From: Desulfomonile tiedjei
GTDB taxonomy: Bacteria > Desulfobacterota > Desulfomonilia > Desulfomonilales > Desulfomonilaceae
Direction: 5' to 3'
Length of the DNA stretch: 53,986 nt
Assembly: GCA_016218715.1 (NCBI GenBank)
Contig: JACRDG010000088.1
Coordinates: 1 to 53,986, forward strand
Made by a program: the position numbers and the translations under genes. Positions 25,762-33,591 of the stretch are shown here, in pieces (within the stretch, counting starts at the first letter, position 1; the number at the start of each line of letters is the position of its first letter). The notes beneath the pieces were generated by a model, which was not told the DNA's origin, did no database searches, and saw only the letters and a program-made list of their open reading frames with translations.

Positions 25762-25797
25762 TGGGGAGAACACCTTTGCACAAAGAAGTTCCCCCCA
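25762..25797. terminator. Bidirectional terminator hairpin between AAA ATPase and por operon
   Basis: TGGGGAGAAC (25762-25771) pairs with GTTCCCCCCA (25788-25797) with one G-T pair; inside, CTTTG and CAAAG add an inner stem. On the minus strand the hairpin is followed by GACTACTTTCTTG, a weak T-rich tail. It separates the convergent AAA ATPase and porB genes. Confidence 0.65.
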
Positions 25798-25824
25798 AAG
25801 TTACTCTGTGGGATGGACCTGTTA

Positions 25825-26787
25825 TCAGGCCTGGTCCTCGGTTTGCAGTTCGACGCCGCAGAGCTTCAGGAGTCGCTCCCAGCGCTCGTTCACTTTTTCT
25901 TGAATGAACGCGGTGAGTTTCTCATCAAGGTGCCGGTATCGTCCCTGCCCTTTGAAGTAGTCGGTCACCGGTTTCAGCGCTTTCGCCTTTCTGCTGAGCT
26001 TCCAGACGCCGTTTTCTACCTCGTAGAGCGGAAAGACGCCCGTATCCACAGCCAGTTGTCCATACTGGATGGCTTTTTCCGGGGGGATCCTCCAGCCGGT
26101 GGGACAGACCGAAAGAATGTGCAGGTACGCCGGACCATTGGCCTCTTTGGCCTTCTGGACCTTCTTGATCAGATCGGTGTAAAAGCTCGGGCACGCGGTG
26201 GCGGTATACGGGATACCGTGCGCGGCCGCTATAGCGGTCATGTCTTTTTTCCAGGTCATCTGACCCGCGGGATGGACCTTTCCTGCGGGGGACGTCGTGG
26301 TTGAGGCTCCGAAGGGGGTGGAAGAGGATCGCTGTATACCGGTGTTCATGTACGCTTCGTTGTCCACGCAGACGTAGATAACCTTCTGGCCGCGCTCCAT
26401 CATTCCCGACAGTGCCTGGAAGCCGATGTCCGTGGTACCGCCGTCCCCGCCCATTGCCAGCACGGTAATTTCTTTATCGGGGATTCTCCCTTTTCGTCTC
26501 AGCGCCTTCAAGCCGGATTCCACGCCCGAGGCGACGGCCGCGGCATTCTCGAAGGCCACGTGTATCCACGGGACGTTCCACGAGGTCAGCGGGTATGGTG
26601 ACGAGATAATTTCCATGCATCCGGTGGCCATCGCCAGAATCATGTCCGGGCCGATGGCTTTGAGCACATGTCGGACCGCCAGCACTTCTGCACACCCCTG
26701 GCACGCGCGGTGTCCCGAGTTGATGTACTCTTCCATAGGAAAGTTCTTGAGTGGTTTCAAAATCTTTTTTTCGCTTGCTCCAGCCAT
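25825..26787 (-). CDS. porB: Pyruvate:ferredoxin oxidoreductase, beta subunit
   Basis: A 320-residue TPP-binding subunit of the four-subunit pyruvate:ferredoxin oxidoreductase (pyruvate + CoA to acetyl-CoA + CO2 + reduced ferredoxin, reversible). The TPP/Mg motif is GGDGGTTDIGFQALSGMMERGQKVIYVCVDNEAYMNTGIQRSSSTPFGASTTTSPAGK. The Cys ligands of the proximal cluster include those of HRACQGCAE, with further Cys in ATGCMEI and SVCPTGW. The STPFGAxTTTSPAGK segment is typical of pyruvate enzymes rather than 2-oxoglutarate enzymes. AGGGAG lies five bases before the ATG. It is the last gene of the leftward operon, 26 bases after porA. Confidence 0.94.
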   Translation of the reverse strand: MAGASEKKILKPLKNFPMEEYINSGHRACQGCAEVLAVRHVLKAIGPDMILAMATGCMEIISSPYPLTSWNVPWIHVAFENAAAVASGVESGLKALRRKGRIPDKEITVLAMGGDGGTTDIGFQALSGMMERGQKVIYVCVDNEAYMNTGIQRSSSTPFGASTTTSPAGKVHPAGQMTWKKDMTAIAAAHGIPYTATACPSFYTDLIKKVQKAKEANGPAYLHILSVCPTGWRIPPEKAIQYGQLAVDTGVFPLYEVENGVWKLSRKAKALKPVTDYFKGQGRYRHLDEKLTAFIQEKVNERWERLLKLCGVELQTEDQA

Positions 26788-26813
26788 GGTTTCTCCCTGT
26801 TCGTCCCCGTCTG

Positions 26814-27977
26814 CTAACCACGGACGCCGTAGATATGATAGTCTTTTATGGATTGAGAGAGCGCCATGTCCACCATCGCGCAGACATCGTCCGGGGTGAC
26901 GTCCCTCTGGCCGATCCCGGCGATCATGCAGTGAATTCTCGGTCGCTCAGGCTCGGTGTACATGATGGCGCGAATCTCCGACGTGACCGGAGCGTTCCCG
27001 CCTCCCGGGCAAATGGCCCTGTCGAGCACCACGACATCCTTCGCCTTGGCGAGGACGCGCCTGAGATCGTCGGAGGGGAGCGGTCTCCAGAGTCGCAACT
27101 TCACGAGTCCGACCTTTTTCCCTTCAGCTCTCATCTTGTCCACAGCCAGTGACGAGGTCGAACAGATCGTCCCCATGCCGAGGATGATGGTTTCCGCGTC
27201 ATCAACCTTGTAGGTTTCGACGGCCGAGTACTTTCGTCCGGTCAGTTCTGCCAGTTCGGTCCATCCCTTTTCGATGATCGGCCTGGAATTGAGCAGCGCG
27301 ACGTTGTGCGCCATCTTCTGCTCGAGATATATCTCCGGCATGCCGAAGGCTCCCATGCTGACGGGCTTCTCCGGAGTGAGCCGGCTCACGGGCTGGAACG
27401 GCGGGAGGTATTTCTGGACCATCTCTTTGGTCCAGTACTCGATCGGCTCGATAACGTGCGTCAGGACAAAGCCGTCGACATTGACCATCACCGGCAGCGA
27501 AACCTGCGGGTCCTCGCCCACACGGAACGCGTGAATGATCGCGTCGAAGACTTCCTGGCCGTCTTCGCAGAAGACCTGTATCCACCCGCAATCACGAACC
27601 ATCATCGCGTCCGAATGATCGTTCCATATGGAGAGCGGTCCGCTTAGTGCACGGTTGGACAAGAACATCACCAAAGGCAGCCTCATGGAGCCGGCGATGT
27701 ACACGATTTCAGCCATGAGGGCCAGCCCCTGCGCTGCGGTTGCCGTGAAGGTCCGCGCTCCAACCGCCACCGAGCCGCAGCAGACACTCATGGCAGAGTG
27801 CTCGGACTCGACCGGTACGAACTCCGCATCCAGATGACCGCTGGCAACGAGTTCCGCGAGGTGTTCCACCACGTGAGTCTGCGGCGTGATCGGGTACGCG
27901 GCCACGACGTCTACATCGCACAACGCGGCAGCATCCGCGGCGGCGATGGAAACCTCTATTCCGACTTTCCGGCCCAT
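26814..27977 (-). CDS. porA: Pyruvate:ferredoxin oxidoreductase, alpha subunit
   Basis: A 387-residue subunit carrying the pyrimidine-binding half of the TPP site. Signatures: AAYPITPQTHVVEHLAELVASG near the N-terminus (the PITPST-like loop), EFVPVESEHSAMSVCCGSVAVGARTFTATAAQGLALMAEIVYIAGSMRLP, and the C-terminal transketolase domain with VGLVKLRLWRPLP. The ATG at 27977 overlaps the porD stop as TGATG, with AGAGGAGGGGG upstream, so translation is coupled; a GTG one codon earlier is the alternative. The length matches archaeal and deltaproteobacterial PorA. Confidence 0.94.
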   Translation of the reverse strand: MGRKVGIEVSIAAADAAALCDVDVVAAYPITPQTHVVEHLAELVASGHLDAEFVPVESEHSAMSVCCGSVAVGARTFTATAAQGLALMAEIVYIAGSMRLPLVMFLSNRALSGPLSIWNDHSDAMMVRDCGWIQVFCEDGQEVFDAIIHAFRVGEDPQVSLPVMVNVDGFVLTHVIEPIEYWTKEMVQKYLPPFQPVSRLTPEKPVSMGAFGMPEIYLEQKMAHNVALLNSRPIIEKGWTELAELTGRKYSAVETYKVDDAETIILGMGTICSTSSLAVDKMRAEGKKVGLVKLRLWRPLPSDDLRRVLAKAKDVVVLDRAICPGGGNAPVTSEIRAIMYTEPERPRIHCMIAGIGQRDVTPDDVCAMVDMALSQSIKDYHIYGVRG

Positions 27978-28273
27978 CACTCCCCCTCCTCTTGCATCTC
28001 GATGGCATCAACGGGGCACTCGAACGCGCAGATCCCGCAGCCTTTGCAGTAATCGAAGTTCCAGACCATTCGGTTGTTCTCGTAATCCGGGGAGATGGCC
28101 GCGTCAGGGCACATGATGAAGCATCTCCAGCATCGGATACATTTGTCCACGTCATAGACGGGTCGTTGGGATCGCCAGGTCCCGGTGTGATAGCTCGACG
28201 CGTTTCCCGGCTCGCTGATCACCCCTCCGGGCTCTATTTCTTGCCACGTGATGTGGTCCATGGGCTTGGTCAC
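27977..28273 (-). CDS. porD: Pyruvate:ferredoxin oxidoreductase, delta subunit (ferredoxin-like)
   Basis: A 98-residue subunit with two [4Fe-4S] clusters. The GTG at 28273 is preferred because GGAGGAG lies four bases upstream; the longer frame, from 28309, lacks a ribosome site. The ligands are in CIRCWRCFIMCPD and CKGCGICAFECPV (C-x2-C-x2-C-x3-C, twice). It shuttles electrons from the TPP centre to external ferredoxin. The N-terminal 35 residues (ITWQEIEPGGVISEPGNAS) are the usual PorD extension. It lies 52 bases after porG and overlaps porA. Confidence 0.94.
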   Translation of the reverse strand: MTKPMDHITWQEIEPGGVISEPGNASSYHTGTWRSQRPVYDVDKCIRCWRCFIMCPDAAISPDYENNRMVWNFDYCKGCGICAFECPVDAIEMQEEGE

Positions 28274-28325
28274 GATACTCCTCCGATTTCTGAAAAGGTT
28301 GTGATTCACTGGGAATAAGGGCTCC

Positions 28326-28874
28326 TCAGTGGTTCACGTTGGTCTCTGCATACGCCCGCTTCATGGCTTCGATGTTCCTGGCCGCGATCTTGCCGAACCG
28401 GTCCTGAAACGGCCCGATGAGCGCCTCCACCGTGAGCAGGCTCGTACCCTTTACCAGTGCGCCCACCATGGTGGTGTTGGTAATGGGCAGGCCGATGACT
28501 TCCTTTGCGATGCGAGATGCATCCACTACCGCGATTTTCCCCTTGTACCCAAGCCGCTTCCTGATGGCTTCCACGTCGTGGGACGAATTGATGATGAGGA
28601 GGCCGTCCTCACGCAGCCCTTCGGTGGGATTGGCGATGTCCAGCAGCGAAGGGTCCAGGACGATCACCACGTCCGGGTTGTAGATCTTGGACCGCAACCG
28701 GATGGGCTGATCGTCCACCCGTGCGAACGCCACCACGGGGGCCCCGCGGCGCTCCGGTCCGAAACTGGGGAATGCGGTTGCATACTTGCCTGAGTCGATG
28801 GCAGCCCTGGCGACCAGTTCGGCTGATGTGACCGCGCCTTGTCCCCCTCTGCCGTGAAATCTCATTTCTAACAT
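28326..28874 (-). CDS. porG: Pyruvate:ferredoxin oxidoreductase, gamma subunit
   Basis: A 182-residue subunit of the POR/IOR/VOR gamma family. It starts MLEMRFHGRGGQGAVTSAELVARAAI (the GxGGQG motif contacts CoA in related enzymes) and contains FPSFGPERRGAPVVAFARV and NTTMVGALVKGTSLLTVEAL. GAGGAG lies five bases before the ATG. It is the first enzyme gene of the operon (order G-D-A-B), 21 bases after the putative DNA-binding protein. Confidence 0.95.
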   Translation of the reverse strand: MLEMRFHGRGGQGAVTSAELVARAAIDSGKYATAFPSFGPERRGAPVVAFARVDDQPIRLRSKIYNPDVVIVLDPSLLDIANPTEGLREDGLLIINSSHDVEAIRKRLGYKGKIAVVDASRIAKEVIGLPITNTTMVGALVKGTSLLTVEALIGPFQDRFGKIAARNIEAMKRAYAETNVNH

Positions 28875-28895
28875 GGCTGCTCCTCTGCGAAATAC

Positions 28896-29303
28896 TCAAT
28901 CGAGGTCGTCTTCGCGGTCGTCAAACCCATCTGCGAAGGGATACCTCAGCTGATCGTTAATCATGGTAACGCAGTTTATAATGTGGTACTTAGCTTCCGC
29001 CAGTTCGAGGATCTCGGACGGCAGCAGCTCTTTCTTATGAAGGTATGAGTCGATCCGCTCATTGAGCAGACCGATGTGACGGAGGTCCGCCGAGAAGAGG
29101 TCTTCATCGGGCAGGACCGGGATCGCGGGCTCCGGGTCGCTCATCACCTTGACGAGCTTGTAGTCCCAGTCGTCAAGTTTCTTCCACCGTGCCACCGTTG
29201 CAGGGTGGACACCAAGCTGTTGAGCCAGTTCCTTGTTCGTGATGCGCCCGCGGTCGGTCAGGTACGTATCCTCCGCGAGTTTCCGGTGGTCATTCTTTCT
29301 CAT
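28896..29303 (-). CDS. Putative HTH DNA-binding protein at the head of the por operon
   Basis: A 135-residue acidic protein with GAGG seven bases before the ATG. Residues about 21-45, ITNKELAQQLGVHPATVARWKKLDDW, form a clear helix-turn-helix of the kind found in phage terminase small subunits and homeodomain-like repressors. The remainder is helical and ends in a run of Asp/Glu (DDREDDLD). No terminase large subunit or other phage gene is near. It lies only 21 bases before porG on the same strand, so it is very likely co-transcribed, which makes it a candidate regulator of pyruvate:ferredoxin oxidoreductase. The DNA-binding reading rests on the motif; the regulatory role is inferred from position. 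Confidence 0.75.
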   Translation of the reverse strand: MRKNDHRKLAEDTYLTDRGRITNKELAQQLGVHPATVARWKKLDDWDYKLVKVMSDPEPAIPVLPDEDLFSADLRHIGLLNERIDSYLHKKELLPSEILELAEAKYHIINCVTMINDQLRYPFADGFDDREDDLD

Positions 29304-29338
29304 ATGATGTCCTCATACGCGCGTTGCGCGGCAGACGG

Positions 29339-29367
29339 TTGACAAGCGACACGGTCGTAAATATTCA
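29339..29367 (+). promoter_or_regulatory. Possible sigma-70-type promoter for uvrC
   Basis: A perfect TTGACA (29339-29344), 17 bases, then a weak TATTCA (29362-29367). The ATG of uvrC is 90 bases downstream. Confidence 0.4.
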
Positions 29368-29456
29368 TTCATAGCAGATCGCACTCCTCGCGATCAAGAA
29401 TTCTTGCACACGCACACAGCGTTCGATCTGCCAACAAGCGCTCGCGTGAAGAGATC

Positions 29457-31304
29457 ATGCCGATTTCAGAAGACTTTCTCAAGACCCTACCCACCAGTCC
29501 CGGCGTGTACCTGATGGCCGACCGCAAAGGACAGGTACTCTACGTCGGTAAGGCCGGGAACCTCCGAAACCGGGTCCGGAGCTATTTCGTCAAGGGAGGC
29601 GACGACCGCCCCAAGATAAAATACCTCATGGAACGGGTGGATGCGATTCGCACCATCCTCACCGATACCGAGAAGGAGGCCCTGATCCTTGAAAACAATC
29701 TCATCAAGGAGCACAGGCCGCCGTACAACGTCACTTTGCGGGACGACAAGTCGTTCTTTTCTCTTCGTTTAAATGTCTCTCACCCCTTTCCGCGGCTCAC
29801 CCTCGTGCGCACACAGCGCATCAAGCCCGATGGAGAACGCTATTTCGGGCCGTATGCTTCCGCACGGGATGCCCGCATCACCTTGAAATTCATCCAGAAA
29901 CTCTTCCCCCTGCGTCAATGCACCGAACGGCACCTGGCCACGTGCAAACGGCCGTGCCTCAACTGTCAGATGGGGCGCTGTGTGTGCCCGTGTTCCGGAA
30001 AACTGGACCCCCGGGAGTACGCCGCCATGGTCGAGGGGGTAACACTCCTGCTGCAAGGGAGGAGCGAAGACCTCGTGAGAAACCTGAAGCACGATATGGC
30101 TCAAGCTGCTCAGGACCTCCGGTTTGAAGAGGCTGCCCGTCTTAGGGATCGGCTCGCGGCAGTGGTAAGAACTCTCGAGGCACAGAACGTCTCCTTCTTC
30201 CACCTCAAAGATCAGGACGTCGTCGCGCTCGCCTCGAACGGGGCCGACCTCTTCGCGGTGGAAGTTCTCTCCTTCCGAAAGGGCAATCTGCTCTCGGGCG
30301 AGTCCTTCCTCGTGCGCAATGCAGCGCTGGACGAGGACGAAGTGCTCGCTTCATCCATAAAGCAGTACTATGGTTCGGGTGCCTTTGTGCCGAGAGAAAT
30401 TCTTATCTCACGGCCCATCGATCAGCCCGAACTCATAGAGGCCTGGCTGTCTGAACTGCGGGGAAGCAAGGTCTCTGTGAAGGTCCCCGTACGGGGCCAG
30501 GGAACGCGGCAGGTCCGGCTCGGACTCAAGAACGCCGCCGACGCACTCACCAGAGAGACGCTCCGTGACTCAACCGAGAGCGCGCTGGGAAAGGTGGCGT
30601 TCAGGCTTCATCTGGCCGGAATACCAAAGGTCATCGAAGGTTACGACATCTCCAACATCGCCGGCAGCGAACCGGTCGGAGTGAAAGTGTGTTTCCGGGA
30701 CGGCAAGCCGGACAAATCCTCTTACCGCTCTTACAAGATGCAAGGCTTCGCGGACCAGGACGATCCGGGAATGATCCTGCAAACCATCGCTCGACGTCTC
30801 GGGCACCGGGAAGAGGAGCCGCTCCCCGATCTGTTTCTCATCGACGGCGGCAAGTCACAACTGAATGCCGCGCTGCTGGCCATGAAGGACGCATTGGGGG
30901 AACAACTCCCCGCGACCGTCGCGATCGCCAAAGCCCGCACCGATGATGACGCTGAACGCTTCTACCTCCCCAACAGAAAGAACCCGGTCATCTTCCCGAG
31001 CGGAGACCCCGGCCTCATGCTCCTCATGCGCGTCCGCGACGAGGCGCACCGGTTCGTCCACGCATTCCACACCAAGAGCCGAAAAAAAGCGGTTATCCAC
31101 TCGGCCCTTGACGACGTGCCGGGCATTGGGCCACGCAAACGCACCGTACTCCTGCGTGCGTTCGGCAGTGTCCAAAACCTCTTGGCCGCGTCCGACGAGG
31201 AACTAGCTACGGTCACCGGAATCAGCCTCCGCGATGTGGAAGCGATTCGCGACCACTTCAAGAAATCCGAGATCGGATTTTCCTACGACGTCTCAGAGCA
31301 ATGA
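29457..31304 (+). CDS. uvrC: Excinuclease ABC subunit C
   Basis: A 615-residue dual-incision nuclease of nucleotide excision repair. Order of domains: GIY-YIG nuclease (residues about 11-95, SPGVYLMADRKGQVLYVGKAGNLRNRVRSYF); a Cys cluster at about 155-180 (CTERHLATCKRPCLNCQMGRCVCPC) that may hold an Fe-S cluster; a UVR motif (RNLKHDMAQAAQDLRFEEAARLRDRL) for UvrB contact; an RNase H-like 5' nuclease (EGYDISNIAGSEPVGVKVCF, FLIDGGKSQL, DEAHRFVHAFHTKSR); and C-terminal helix-hairpin-helix motifs (VPGIGPRKRTVLLRAFGSVQNL). Length is normal. A short GAAGAG precedes the ATG. Confidence 0.97.
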   Translation: MPISEDFLKTLPTSPGVYLMADRKGQVLYVGKAGNLRNRVRSYFVKGGDDRPKIKYLMERVDAIRTILTDTEKEALILENNLIKEHRPPYNVTLRDDKSFFSLRLNVSHPFPRLTLVRTQRIKPDGERYFGPYASARDARITLKFIQKLFPLRQCTERHLATCKRPCLNCQMGRCVCPCSGKLDPREYAAMVEGVTLLLQGRSEDLVRNLKHDMAQAAQDLRFEEAARLRDRLAAVVRTLEAQNVSFFHLKDQDVVALASNGADLFAVEVLSFRKGNLLSGESFLVRNAALDEDEVLASSIKQYYGSGAFVPREILISRPIDQPELIEAWLSELRGSKVSVKVPVRGQGTRQVRLGLKNAADALTRETLRDSTESALGKVAFRLHLAGIPKVIEGYDISNIAGSEPVGVKVCFRDGKPDKSSYRSYKMQGFADQDDPGMILQTIARRLGHREEEPLPDLFLIDGGKSQLNAALLAMKDALGEQLPATVAIAKARTDDDAERFYLPNRKNPVIFPSGDPGLMLLMRVRDEAHRFVHAFHTKSRKKAVIHSALDDVPGIGPRKRTVLLRAFGSVQNLLAASDEELATVTGISLRDVEAIRDHFKKSEIGFSYDVSEQ

Positions 31305-31350
31305 GATCCGTGTGGCGCGCTAGGCTGCACCGTCAGTCCTGAACGGAAAG

Positions 31351-31608
31351 CTAGGGCGCGACTTTGTGCGCTGCCGGCGGAACTGTCGCTCGACTGGTCG
31401 GTTTGGGGTCGATGACCCCGTCGATAACCCGCACGGGCACCATGAGAATCAGGTACGGGATGTAGAGCAGACTCGCCGTAATGGAGTTTTCCTGGTGCAC
31501 GAGGTTCGACCAGTATGAAGAGGAGTCACCGGCGTGGCAGAGCGTCACGGTCAAAGGCGCCAGGAGCGTCACCACGCAGAGACATGCGATCAAACGGTTC
31601 AATCTCAT
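31351..31608 (-). CDS. Small exported or membrane protein
   Basis: An 85-residue protein, starting at the ATG at 31608 with GAGGG four bases upstream. It has a signal-like hydrophobic segment (LIACLCVVTLLAPLTVTLCHA) and a second hydrophobic stretch (ASLLYIPYLILMVPVRVIDGVI), then a short polar tail. No family is recognised. It follows the DUF1615-like gene by 88 bases on the same strand and may be co-transcribed; a shared envelope role is only a guess. It converges on uvrC. Confidence 0.6.
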   Translation of the reverse strand: MRLNRLIACLCVVTLLAPLTVTLCHAGDSSSYWSNLVHQENSITASLLYIPYLILMVPVRVIDGVIDPKPTSRATVPPAAHKVAP

Positions 31609-31696
31609 CGGTCCCTCGCTGTTGGATCGACCGTCATTTGACACGAAAATCCGTCAATTGTCAACTTGCAAAATCCCCCGCGGCCCTGGCCCCGGC

Positions 31697-33175
31697 CTAC
31701 TGATCCCACGGAACGGAGTTGAGGTAGCGGCGGAGCTTGTTGAGATACGCGTGCGTCTTCCACGTGATACCGTGCTTGAGTTGGGCATCTTTCCCGACCA
31801 CGAGGTCGCCGATGGCAGCGAAGGGGGTTTCTCCGAAGCGTTCGAGGTGAGCGGCTACGATCCTGCCGTGAAGCTCTGTGTACGCGTACTGCTGATCTTT
31901 TTCCATGAGAAACGCGGAGAGGATCTCCCAGCGGGAGAGAGACGGGAAAATCGCCGCCGCGGCGTGCAGCGTGTCCGACTCGTGGTTGAGCGGGAGGCCC
32001 TGCTCGTCATAGTGCAAGAAATCGCCATCCAGTGTGAGCGGGAGGCCGGAGAGGTCGCGTATGCGGATCTGCTCCATCATGTTGCGACTGGAAAAGGGGC
32101 CGTAGTGGTAGTCCATGCCCACAAAGAACAGCCAGGAAAGCTCTCCCGGCGTCGCGTAACAGGCTGCGTACTGGACGAACATCGGCCGGAGCGCAGCGAT
32201 TCCACAGTCCACACCGCCGGGTACGGTGTACATATAATCGGTCAACTCCTGATCTGTGAACTGCTCCCCTCGTTCCTTCATCACCTGCCGGGCCCGCGGA
32301 AAGTTGAGTTGCATTGAGCCCTTGGTCCGGACCAGATTGAAGAGCTTGTCGAGTTCTTTTTCGACGACCTTTCCCACGAACTGCGGTAATTTTCCGGCGT
32401 CCCGCTTTAATTCCGCAGCGATGCGTCGCGCCACCAGCTCCACCTGTCCTTCCGTGCGGCACGCGAGCAACTGGGGGAAATATCGTTCCTTATACGCGGC
32501 GTACAACTGGGGCACAGGCGGTATGTGCATGATGGCGCCGTGTTTTTCGAACAGTTGTTTGTCAGCCCGATCGAGGAGGCGGCGCATGTCTTCCCCCCTG
32601 GAGGGGTCGACTGCCAGAGGGTCCGCTCGAAAGCCGGATTCTATGGAGATGATGCAGGCCACGAGCCCCACCGTCTCTTTGCAGATGGGGAGTCGGTTCT
32701 TCTCCATTCCATCGAGTATGGCTTCGATCCATTGCCGCTGCTTCTGAAGGGGACAGTGCCACGGGCCTGTAGAGAGAAAGGAGGACAACCACTCGGCCGC
32801 GCTTCCACGGTCCAGGGGTTGAACCACGGCGAGCATGCGGTTTTCCTCTTCCTCCATGGCCTCTGCGAATGCGCAGGCTTGCGAAGCCCGTTGCTTTGCC
32901 AGGGCGAGCGATCCTGTACGCTTGTCCCGATCGCGAGGAGTTTTGGCTTCAGGATTGATCGAAGAGGGCGGAATTTCGGGACCGGAGGGCTCTCGGGGCT
33001 CGGCAATTCCCGGATCCGGCTGGTCTGTCGATTCGTCCGGCACCACGACCATGGTGCCCGCTGCGGCCGGTCCGGGGAGGAGCGATATGCTCACGGCAAG
33101 ACATATCGCGAACGCAGCACAGGCCTTGATTCGCTGCAAGCTCTGATTAGCGGGCTGGTTCGTGCTGGGACTCAT
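31697..33175 (-). CDS. DUF1615-like exported protein (lysozyme-like fold suspected)
   Basis: A 492-residue protein. It starts at the ATG at 33175; a GTG at 33202 is an alternative, and the nearest GGAGG is 16 bases away. A signal peptide is visible (ACAAFAICLAVSISLLPGPAAAG), followed by a Pro-rich disordered stretch to about residue 85. The main domain has the DUF1615 pattern as I recall it: VACIISIESGFRADPLAVDP, then RTKGSMQLNFPRARQVM, DYMYTVPGGVDCGIAALRPMF, MDYHYGPFSSRNMMEQIRIRDLSGLPLTLDGDFLHYD. The Glu in IESGF lies where lytic transglycosylases have their catalytic Glu, and GSMQLNF resembles their GxMQ motif. It is therefore probably a periplasmic cell-wall-active enzyme; activity is inferred. 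Confidence 0.75.
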   Translation of the reverse strand: MSPSTNQPANQSLQRIKACAAFAICLAVSISLLPGPAAAGTMVVVPDESTDQPDPGIAEPREPSGPEIPPSSINPEAKTPRDRDKRTGSLALAKQRASQACAFAEAMEEEENRMLAVVQPLDRGSAAEWLSSFLSTGPWHCPLQKQRQWIEAILDGMEKNRLPICKETVGLVACIISIESGFRADPLAVDPSRGEDMRRLLDRADKQLFEKHGAIMHIPPVPQLYAAYKERYFPQLLACRTEGQVELVARRIAAELKRDAGKLPQFVGKVVEKELDKLFNLVRTKGSMQLNFPRARQVMKERGEQFTDQELTDYMYTVPGGVDCGIAALRPMFVQYAACYATPGELSWLFFVGMDYHYGPFSSRNMMEQIRIRDLSGLPLTLDGDFLHYDEQGLPLNHESDTLHAAAAIFPSLSRWEILSAFLMEKDQQYAYTELHGRIVAAHLERFGETPFAAIGDLVVGKDAQLKHGITWKTHAYLNKLRRYLNSVPWDQ

Positions 33176-33320
33176 CGCGCGACCGTGATAACCTCCCGGC
33201 ACGCTTCTGTCAATGCTCTCGGTGTGGGATTGACCCGAGACATCGCGGATTCGGGGGGGCCAGCCAGCCTAGCAGGCATGAATCACCGTGCCTGCGAAAT
33301 GCCGCTGGTCCGGAAGGGTG

Positions 33321-33342
33321 ACCGGCAAGATGCCGGCCCCAC
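33321..33342. repeat. Family A repeat, half-copy
   Basis: ACCGGCAAGATGCCGGCCCC, continuing to CAC at 33342, corresponds to one arm of the family A palindrome (inverted relative to 35787-35806). The other arm is missing. Confidence 0.45.
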
Positions 33343-33351
33343 TGAACTGCC

Positions 33352-33395
33352 AAGAGCAGGGACGCCAACGGAGACGCCGTATTGCGACTAAGCAC
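33352..33395. repeat. Short repeat D, copy 2
   Basis: Partner of 22979-23021. AGACGCCGTATTGCGACTAAGCAC at 33372-33395 is its best-matching part. Confidence 0.45.
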
Positions 33396-33428
33396 AGGAT
33401 TTCATAAATACGGTCGCAGATTCTCTTC

Positions 33429-33489
33429 CGTCACCCCGGCGAGGGCCGGGGTCCAGAAATCCTGGATTCCGGCCTCCGCCGGAATGACG
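33429..33489. repeat. Dispersed palindromic repeat, family B, complete copy
   Basis: The arms CGTCACCCCGGCGAGGGCCG (from 33429) and the inverse ending CCGCCGGAATGACG (33489) pair over about 28 bases around a 5-base centre. This is the widespread proteobacterial 'GTCATTCCGGCG...CCGGAATCCAG' type. It lies between the ends of the rpoH and DUF1615-like transcription units. Confidence 0.7.
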
Positions 33490-33517
33490 AAGGATGATTC
33501 CGACGAGCAGCGCATGC

Positions 33518-33538
33518 GTGACGCCTGCCCCGCCAATA
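33518..33538. repeat. Family A repeat, half-copy
   Basis: GTGACGCCTGCCCCGCCAAT at 33518 matches the right arm of family A copy 1 (GAGACGCCTGTCCCACCAA, 699-717). The left arm is absent. Confidence 0.5.
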
Positions 33539-33591
33539 GAGTACTGAAATGATGCGCTCGTAATCTGAGCGCGCGACTCGACCGGTCGCGC

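Larger units (their letters stand above)
33176..33591. other. Repeat-rich intergenic region between DUF1615-like gene and rpoH
   Basis: A gap of 416 bases holding remnants of three repeat families, listed separately: half-copies of family A at 33321-33342 and 33518-33538, a complete family B palindrome at 33429-33489, and repeat D at 33352-33395. No gene is seen. Confidence 0.6.
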
